From assembly GCA_958431945.1 (NCBI GenBank), contig CAUASQ010000012.1:1-22430 (forward strand): a stretch of 22,430 bases of DNA, in the 5' to 3' direction. Source of the stretch: an uncultured Collinsella sp. (GTDB taxonomy: Bacteria > Actinomycetota > Coriobacteriia > Coriobacteriales > Coriobacteriaceae). This document shows positions 17,857 to 22,430 of this stretch, piece after piece (position 1 is the stretch's first letter; the number at the start of each line of letters is the position of its first letter). The position numbers and the translations under genes were made by a program. Below the pieces are notes generated by a model, which was not told the DNA's origin, ran no database searches, and saw nothing but the letters and a program-made list of their open reading frames with translations.

Positions 17857-18780
17857 ATGCTCGATTTAACAAAATTCACGACCGAACAGCGTAATCAAAG
17901 GTCAATGGACCTCGATACGATGACATCGCTGCAAATCGTCACGACGATGAACGATGAGGATCTCCGTGCCGTCCAGTCGGTCACGAAAGTGTTGCCACAG
18001 GTTGCCACGGCAATCAACTGGGCTGCCGAGGCGCTTGAGCGCGGCGGTCGCGTCTTTTACATGGGCGCGGGCACTAGTGGTCGTTTGGGCGTGCTTGACG
18101 CTTCGGAGTGCCCGCCTACGTTTGGCGTATCGCCCGATCTGGTCGTCGGGCTCATTGCTGGGGGCGAGACGGCGTTTATCAAGGCTGTCGAAGGTGCCGA
18201 AGACAGCGAGGAGCTTGGCGCGAGCGACCTGCGGGAGCGTGGACTCTCGGACAAGGATCTTGTCGTTGGCCTGGCGGCAAGCGGTCGTACTCCCTATGTG
18301 GTGGGCGGCCTTGTGTACGCCAAGGCAACTGGGTGCAAGACCATTGCAATTGCCTGTAACCAAGGGTCGAAGATCGGGGAGAGCGCAGATCTTGCCATTG
18401 AGCCCGTGCCCGGTCCCGAGGTGCTGACCGGCTCAACGAGGCTCAAGGCGGGAACGGTCCAGAAGCTCATTCTCAACATGATTTCGACCGGTGCCATGGT
18501 CAAGATTGGCAAGGTGTACCAAAACCTGATGGTCGATGTGCAGCAGACGAACGAGAAGTTGGTGGTGCGCGGCCAGAACATCGTGATGGAAGCGACCGAC
18601 TGCACGCGCGAGCGCGCTGTTCAGGCGCTTGCGGATGCCGGCGGCCACGTAAAAACCGCTATTGTCTCGGTGCTGTTGGACTGCGATGCCGAGCAGGCTG
18701 CGGTAGCTCTTGAACGGGCGCACGGCCATGTCCGTACTGCGGTGAGTGGCCATGAGAAGAGCAATGCCGATGTCCAATAG
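17857..18780 (+). CDS. murQ: N-acetylmuramic acid 6-phosphate etherase MurQ
   Basis: MurQ cleaves the lactyl ether of MurNAc-6-phosphate to GlcNAc-6-phosphate and D-lactate in the cytoplasm. The start at 17857 is preceded by GAGGTG (17845-17850); from there the product is 307 residues, the usual length. The opening LTTEQRN-like LTKFTTEQRNQRSMDLDTM, the SIS-domain block YMGAGTSGRLGVLDASECPPTFG (split over about 68-90) and the signature GLIAGGETAFIKAVEGAEDS are all present and intact. It lies ten bases after murR and 57 bases before the PTS gene. Confidence 0.97.
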   Translation: MLDLTKFTTEQRNQRSMDLDTMTSLQIVTTMNDEDLRAVQSVTKVLPQVATAINWAAEALERGGRVFYMGAGTSGRLGVLDASECPPTFGVSPDLVVGLIAGGETAFIKAVEGAEDSEELGASDLRERGLSDKDLVVGLAASGRTPYVVGGLVYAKATGCKTIAIACNQGSKIGESADLAIEPVPGPEVLTGSTRLKAGTVQKLILNMISTGAMVKIGKVYQNLMVDVQQTNEKLVVRGQNIVMEATDCTRERAVQALADAGGHVKTAIVSVLLDCDAEQAAVALERAHGHVRTAVSGHEKSNADVQ

Positions 18781-18837
18781 GTGCACGGCGTGAGCTGATA
18801 TGACATCTAGACGAGATACCCAATACAAGGAGGAGTT

Positions 18838-20268
18838 ATGACGAACAAAGAGCTGGCTCAAAAGCTGCTGGACCTTTTGGGCGGTAAAGGCAACGTGCTC
18901 GCAAACGCGGCGTGCATGACGCGCCTGCGCGTGACCGTCAAAGACACGGGCAACGTCGACGCGGAGGGTATTAAGGCGCTCGACGGCGTGATGGGCCTGG
19001 TCGAGGACGACACGATGCAGATCGTGCTGGGTCCGGGCAAGGTGAATAAGGTGCTCGAGGAGTTCTCCAAGCTCACCGGCCTTGCGAAAGGCGTTGCTGA
19101 CGAGAGCGTGGTTGACGCTGCGGCCACAAACAAGGCCGCGCAGAAGGCCAAGTACGAGTCTAAGCCGGTTCAGGCCTTCCTCAAGAAGATTTCCAATGTC
19201 TTCGTCGCCCTGCTTCCCGGCATCATTGCGGCTGGCCTCATCAACGGTATCTGCAACGTCATTAACGTCTCGACGGCAGGCGCGCTTGCAGGCGAGTGGT
19301 GGTACCAGGGCATTCGTTCCATGGGCTGGGCCCTGTTTGCCTATCTGCCCATTTTGGTGGGCTATAACGCGGCACGTGAGTTTGGTGGCTCCGCTGCGCT
19401 GGGCGGCATCGCCGGCATGATGTGTATCGCCAACAGTGCCATGCCCCTGCTTGCGCCTGGCGCGGCTGATCCTGCCACTGCCATTCTGCTGCCGCTCACC
19501 AATGCGCAGTACAACCCCGCAGCGGGCGGCATGATCGCGGCTCTCATCGCTGGCGCATTTTTTGCCTGGATGGAGCGTCAGATTCGCAAGATTATGCCCA
19601 ACGCACTCGACACGTTCTTGTCCCCGCTGCTGGTGCTCATCATCGGCGCCTTTGCTCTGATGCTCGTCATCCAGCCGGTTGGCGCATGGCTGACGACTGC
19701 CATCTTTAGCGTTTTGACCTTTATCTTCGAGAAGCTGGGCGTCCTGGGCGGCTATATCCTGTCGGCAGGCTTCTTGCCGCTGGTGTCCGTCGGCCTGCAT
19801 CAAGCGCTCACGCCGATCCACGCTATGCTCAACGATCCCGACGGCGCTACCAAGGGTATCAATTACCTGCTTCCCATCCTTATGATGGCTGGCGGCGGCC
19901 AGGTCGGTGCCGGTTTGGCGCTGTACTTTAAGACCAAGAACGCCAAGCTCAAGAAGTACGTCGCAGAGTCCATTCCCGTTGGAATCCTGGGTGTGGGCGA
20001 GCCTCTGATGTATGCTGTTACGCTGCCGCTCGTTCGTCCGTTTGTGACGGCCTGCCTGGGTGCCGGATTTGGCGGCGCGCTCGCGGCGCTGCTTCACATC
20101 GGCACGGTTTCTCAGGGCGTTTCCGGTCTGTTTGGCCTGCTGATCGTCGTTCCCGGCCAGCAGCTCGGCTACGTTGCCGCTATGCTGCTTGCCTATGCCG
20201 CCGGCTTTGTCCTGACGTGGTTCTTTGGCGTCGACGAGCAGAAGATCAACGAGTTCTTTGGCGAGTAG
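18838..20268 (+). CDS. murP: PTS EIIBC component, MurNAc-type (MurP)
   Basis: This permease takes up sugar and phosphorylates it at C6. The 476-residue product starts with an EIIB domain (about 1-85) whose phosphorylated cysteine is C26 in NAACMTRLRVTV. The EIIC domain (about 110-476) has roughly ten hydrophobic segments and the GVGEPLMYAVTLPL motif of the glucose/sucrose superfamily. No EIIA domain is fused, so a separate EIIA must donate the phosphate. Specificity for MurNAc, or for the MurNAc-GlcNAc disaccharide, is inferred from the neighbours murR, murQ and mupG. AAGGAGGAG lies just upstream of the start. Confidence 0.92.
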   Translation: MTNKELAQKLLDLLGGKGNVLANAACMTRLRVTVKDTGNVDAEGIKALDGVMGLVEDDTMQIVLGPGKVNKVLEEFSKLTGLAKGVADESVVDAAATNKAAQKAKYESKPVQAFLKKISNVFVALLPGIIAAGLINGICNVINVSTAGALAGEWWYQGIRSMGWALFAYLPILVGYNAAREFGGSAALGGIAGMMCIANSAMPLLAPGAADPATAILLPLTNAQYNPAAGGMIAALIAGAFFAWMERQIRKIMPNALDTFLSPLLVLIIGAFALMLVIQPVGAWLTTAIFSVLTFIFEKLGVLGGYILSAGFLPLVSVGLHQALTPIHAMLNDPDGATKGINYLLPILMMAGGGQVGAGLALYFKTKNAKLKKYVAESIPVGILGVGEPLMYAVTLPLVRPFVTACLGAGFGGALAALLHIGTVSQGVSGLFGLLIVVPGQQLGYVAAMLLAYAAGFVLTWFFGVDEQKINEFFGE

Positions 20269-20276
20269 TTTGATAT

Positions 20277-20303
20277 CGCGAGCCGTGTTGCTCGGGGCTC
20301 GCG
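20277..20303. repeat. Hairpin directly after murP
   Basis: CGCGAGCC (20277-20284) and GGCTCGCG (20296-20303) form an eight-base perfect stem with an 11-base loop, nine bases after the stop. Without a T-tract it may protect the transcript end rather than terminate. Confidence 0.5.
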
Positions 20304-20335
20304 GCGCGCGGCAGATTTCTTGATGCTATGGTTGT

Positions 20336-20369
20336 GCCGGCGGGGCTAACTGCTCCGCCGGCCTTTTTT
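20336..20369 (+). terminator. Rho-independent terminator between murP and mupG
   Basis: GCCGGCGGGGC (20336-20346) pairs with GCTCCGCCGGC (20352-20362) around TAACT and is followed by six T. The mupG Shine-Dalgarno (AAAGGAG, 20370-20376) starts right after the T-tract, so mupG is reached by read-through or conditional termination unless it has its own promoter. Confidence 0.88.
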
Positions 20370-20385
20370 AAAGGAGCGTTGAAGC

Positions 20386-21438
20386 GTGAAAACGGGTATT
20401 TCGATTTATCTTTCCAGCCCTCTGCAGGATATTGAGCGGACGATTGAGCGTGGTGCCGAGGCGGGTGCGCGCTATGCGTTTACCTCACTGCATATTCCCG
20501 AGGATGGGGGAGCGGCGTATGCAGATAAAGTCCGTCATGTGCTGTCGCTGCTTTCCGCCCGCGGCATTGCGCTCATTGCCGATGTGGGGCCGCGTACGTG
20601 CGATTTGCTCGGGCTTGAGCGTATCGAGGACCTGCGCGATCTGGGGTTGGAATACCTTCGTTTGGACTATGGCTTTAGCGCCCAGCGGGTCGCGGAGCTG
20701 TCCGGTGTATTTCGCATTGTGGTCAATGCATCGACGGTGAGTTCTGATGAAATCGCATCGTGGCGTGAGGCCGGTGCCGATGTGACTCGTTTTGCCGCCT
20801 GCCACAATTTTTACCCCAAGCCTTATACCGGTTTAGCTCTTGAAGATGTTGCTCGGACGAATCTCCGTCTTGCGGCGCTTGGATTCGAAATCATGGCTTT
20901 TGTGCCGGGTGATGCTAACGTTCGCGGGCCGGTATTCGAGGGACTGCCGACGGTCGAGGCGCAGCGCGGTCGCGCGTCAAAGGTTGCTCTCAATATGCTT
21001 GAGCTTGCACATGGCGCCGATTGCGACATTGTGTTGGTCGGCGACCCCGATCTATCCGATGCGGGCTGGGCGCAGTTTGCTCAAGTTTCCGCCGGACACG
21101 TGGACCTGCAATGCGAGCTTGAGCCCGGTTATGCCTATGTGCGCGGGCAGATTCATCACGACCGGCCCGACTCGAGTGTCCTCATCTTTAGGTCTCAGGA
21201 GTCACGTACGAAGCTTAAGCCGGATTCCGTTCCGACGGATGCCGGAGCCGGCCTGCCGCGAAAGGCGGGGTCGATCGCTGTGAGCAATAGCGGATATGGG
21301 CGCTACGAAGGCGAGCTTGAGATTGCGCGGATCGATCTTCCCGGTGACGAGCGCATGAACGTTGCGGGCCATATCACGCCCGAGGCAATGGAGCTGCTGC
21401 CGTTCATCAAACGCGGATTCGGGGTACGGTTCGTTTAG
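20386..21438 (+). CDS. mupG: 6-phospho-N-acetylmuramidase MupG (DUF871 family)
   Basis: 350 residues from a GTG start nine bases after AAAGGAG. The opening KTGISIYLSS and the block FTSLHIPEDGG are hallmarks of the DUF871 family, whose S. aureus member MupG hydrolyses MurNAc-6P-GlcNAc into MurNAc-6P and GlcNAc. The N-terminal two thirds should be a TIM barrel (ADVGPRTCDLLG, LRLDYGFS, CHNFYPKPYTGL), and the C-terminal third (from about 240) a small beta-rich domain typical of the family. Placement after murR-murQ-murP strongly supports this role. Together the four genes would salvage peptidoglycan disaccharides without a NagZ-type glucosaminidase, none being visible here. Confidence 0.9.
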   Translation: MKTGISIYLSSPLQDIERTIERGAEAGARYAFTSLHIPEDGGAAYADKVRHVLSLLSARGIALIADVGPRTCDLLGLERIEDLRDLGLEYLRLDYGFSAQRVAELSGVFRIVVNASTVSSDEIASWREAGADVTRFAACHNFYPKPYTGLALEDVARTNLRLAALGFEIMAFVPGDANVRGPVFEGLPTVEAQRGRASKVALNMLELAHGADCDIVLVGDPDLSDAGWAQFAQVSAGHVDLQCELEPGYAYVRGQIHHDRPDSSVLIFRSQESRTKLKPDSVPTDAGAGLPRKAGSIAVSNSGYGRYEGELEIARIDLPGDERMNVAGHITPEAMELLPFIKRGFGVRFV

Positions 21439-21450
21439 CGTGTGACCCGC

Positions 21451-21460
21451 GGGCTACAAT
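21451..21460 (+). promoter_or_regulatory. Putative -10 region (GGGCTACAAT) of the ArsC-family gene
   Basis: TACAAT (21455-21460) lies 70 bases before the start codon, between the mupG stop and the gene. The -35 is not convincing (TCGTTT, 18 bases upstream). Confidence 0.4.
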
Positions 21461-21530
21461 TGGCCCATCATACGAAGGCGCCTCGTGTGGCGTGTGCCTG
21501 CGTTGGCCGATCTATATTCGGAGGATTCCC

Positions 21531-21890
21531 ATGACCGTACTGTTTGTTGAATATCCCAAGTGCTCGACCTGTAAGAAGGCCAAGGCATGGCTGGACGAAC
21601 ATGGGGTAGAGTATATCGATCGCGATATCGTTTTGGACAATCCCACGGCTGATGAGCTTGCGACCTGGATTGCTCGTTCGGGGCTGCCGGTGCGGCGCTT
21701 CTTTAATTCGTCGGGCATGAAATATCGAGAGCTGGGCCTGAAGGCGCGTCTGGATGCGGGCATGACGGATCGGGAGTGCTACGAGCTGCTGGCGACCGAC
21801 GGCATGCTGGTCAAGCGTCCGCTGCTGGTGGGCGACGACTTTGCGATTCCCGGCTTTAGGGAATCGGCTTGGGCCGAGGCGTTGCTGTAG
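21531..21890 (+). CDS. ArsC/Spx-family thioredoxin-fold protein
   Basis: 119 residues; GGAGG (21520-21524) precedes the ATG. The CxxC-type motif YPKCSTCKKAKAWLDEHG (C11, C14), FNSSGMKYRELGLK and the late KRPLLVGDD are shared by arsenate reductase (ArsC), Spx and MgsR proteins. Which of these it is cannot be settled from sequence alone: no arsenic-resistance genes are nearby, so a stand-alone reductase-like or regulatory protein is more likely than a dedicated arsenate reductase. It appears to be a single-gene unit. Confidence 0.88.
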   Translation: MTVLFVEYPKCSTCKKAKAWLDEHGVEYIDRDIVLDNPTADELATWIARSGLPVRRFFNSSGMKYRELGLKARLDAGMTDRECYELLATDGMLVKRPLLVGDDFAIPGFRESAWAEALL

Positions 21891-21897
21891 CGGTTGC

Positions 21898-22067
21898 GGA
21901 AAGTGCGACCCGGAATTCGCTTCCAGAATGGGATGCACTTTCCCAAAGTGGCCGGTTGCGGAAAGCACGTCCCATTCTGAGCTTCGATTGCGGGACACGG
22001 TTTCCGGTTGAGGGCTCGACGGGAAAGTAGGGACCAGTTTGAGCTTGAAATCTGGGACGCACTTTCC
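21898..22067. repeat. Tandem array of three 46-bp hairpins, 62-bp period
   Basis: Units lie at 21898-21943, 21960-22005 and 22022-22067; each is 46 bp and starts exactly 62 bp after the last. Every unit opens with a GGAAAGTGCGTCCC-like arm and closes with its inverse (GGGAYGCACTTTCC-like). Both 16-base spacers differ, but CGGTTGC precedes units 1 and 2. Units 2 and 3 share GAGCTT and GGGAC in their right halves. The array fills the space between two convergent genes, like REP/BIME elements. Confidence 0.8.
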
Positions 22068-22086
22068 GCCGGCGGGCCTGCCCCAG

Positions 22087-22430
22087 TCAGTCCGCCAGCT
22101 GTGCCCATTCGTGCGGATCGTAAACCTTTACGTGTTTGTTGGGCTTGCCGCTCCAGTACTCCTCGTCCATAAAGGGCAGATATGCCTGAACGCCGGGGCA
22201 GATAAAGGGGATTCGCTGCTGTTGCAGTCGCTCGCGCTGGCGCTGCTCCAGGTGCGCCTCGGATATGACAGTCGGCATACCGGACAGCTCGACGAGGCTT
22301 GCCTGGATTCGCTTAAGGTCGGGGAGTCCCGCGTGCCATGACATCCGCATGATCAAAAAGGATGCACGGCGGTATTTTGCCTGCATCACCGTGATGGCGG
22401 GGCGCAGTGTGGGATGGATTTTGTCCCGTT
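22087..22430 (-). CDS. 3' end of an unrecognised protein, partial at the right edge
   Basis: An open frame enters from the right edge and ends at TGA (22089-22087), giving 113 visible residues. It reads through at least two possible starts near 22389 with no Shine-Dalgarno, so the true start is probably outside the window. The segment RIPFICPGVQAYLPFM, after a stretch of the type SEAHLEQRQRERLQQQ, resembles the middle region of a family of MarR-like proteins in which a winged-helix domain follows. Here only about 30 residues follow before the stop, so it would be a shortened member, a truncated gene or a different family. The codon use is ordinary for this genome. Confidence 0.5.
   Translation of the reverse strand, partial: RDKIHPTLRPAITVMQAKYRRASFLIMRMSWHAGLPDLKRIQASLVELSGMPTVISEAHLEQRQRERLQQQRIPFICPGVQAYLPFMDEEYWSGKPNKHVKVYDPHEWAQLAD

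Noticed and set aside
18433..20097. 554-codon antisense frame across murQ/murP
   Set aside because: Overlaps two well-supported genes; composition is typical of a reverse-strand shadow and there is no motif or ribosome site.
21898..22067. CRISPR array
   Set aside because: Although the period is regular, the repeats are diverged, are themselves hairpins of 46 bp, and the spacers are only 16 bp. No cas genes are visible.

Overview
The window is GC-rich, gene-dense bacterial chromosome. The gene content points to a gut actinobacterium of the class Coriobacteriia, most likely Collinsella or a close relative. The signs are actinobacterial-type SecA, RF2 and FtsE/X sequences, a transketolase split into two genes, and intergenic spaces full of palindromic repeats. 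The taxonomic call is inference from recognised families; no search was run.

Layout. (1) 1-2355: a small export module. It has a fused ABC permease/ATPase (143-1957) and, one base later, a secreted Tyr-rich peptide of unknown function (1959-2303), closed by a strong terminator. (2) 2356-3173: ribosomal protein L31 with a structured leader of two look-alike hairpins and a long Ala/Lys/Glu tail. (3) 3404-7359: secA and prfB (RF2), joined by a TAATG overlap. (4) 7525-8415: a YitT/DUF2179 membrane protein. (5) 8623-10396: transketolase N- and C-terminal subunits. (6) 10397-10921: 525 bp without a gene, holding a terminator and two large inverted repeats. (7) 10922-13049: ftsE (with a long disordered N-terminal extension) and ftsX, overlapping by 14 bp. 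(8) 13185-15320: RNase R. (9) 15498-16103: an orphan serine recombinase next to a palindromic repeat. (10) 16209-16790: a VanZ-like membrane protein. (11) 16995-21438: a peptidoglycan-sugar salvage cluster, murR-murQ-murP-mupG. (12) 21531-21890: an ArsC/Spx-family protein. (13) 21898-22067: three 46-bp hairpins at an exact 62-bp period. (14) 22087-22430: the 3' end of a minus-strand gene that runs off the right edge.

How the genes work together. In the mur cluster, MurP should import and 6-phosphorylate MurNAc or MurNAc-GlcNAc, and MupG should split the phosphorylated disaccharide. MurQ then converts MurNAc-6P to GlcNAc-6P and D-lactate, under MurR control. FtsEX controls peptidoglycan hydrolysis at division, and VanZ-type proteins are envelope-associated, so much of the right half concerns the cell wall. 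SecA, RF2, L31, RNase R and transketolase are housekeeping. The least explained coding content is the ABC/secreted-peptide pair at the left edge. The least explained non-coding content is the set of palindromic elements at 10500-10817, 3236/15439 and 21898-22067.
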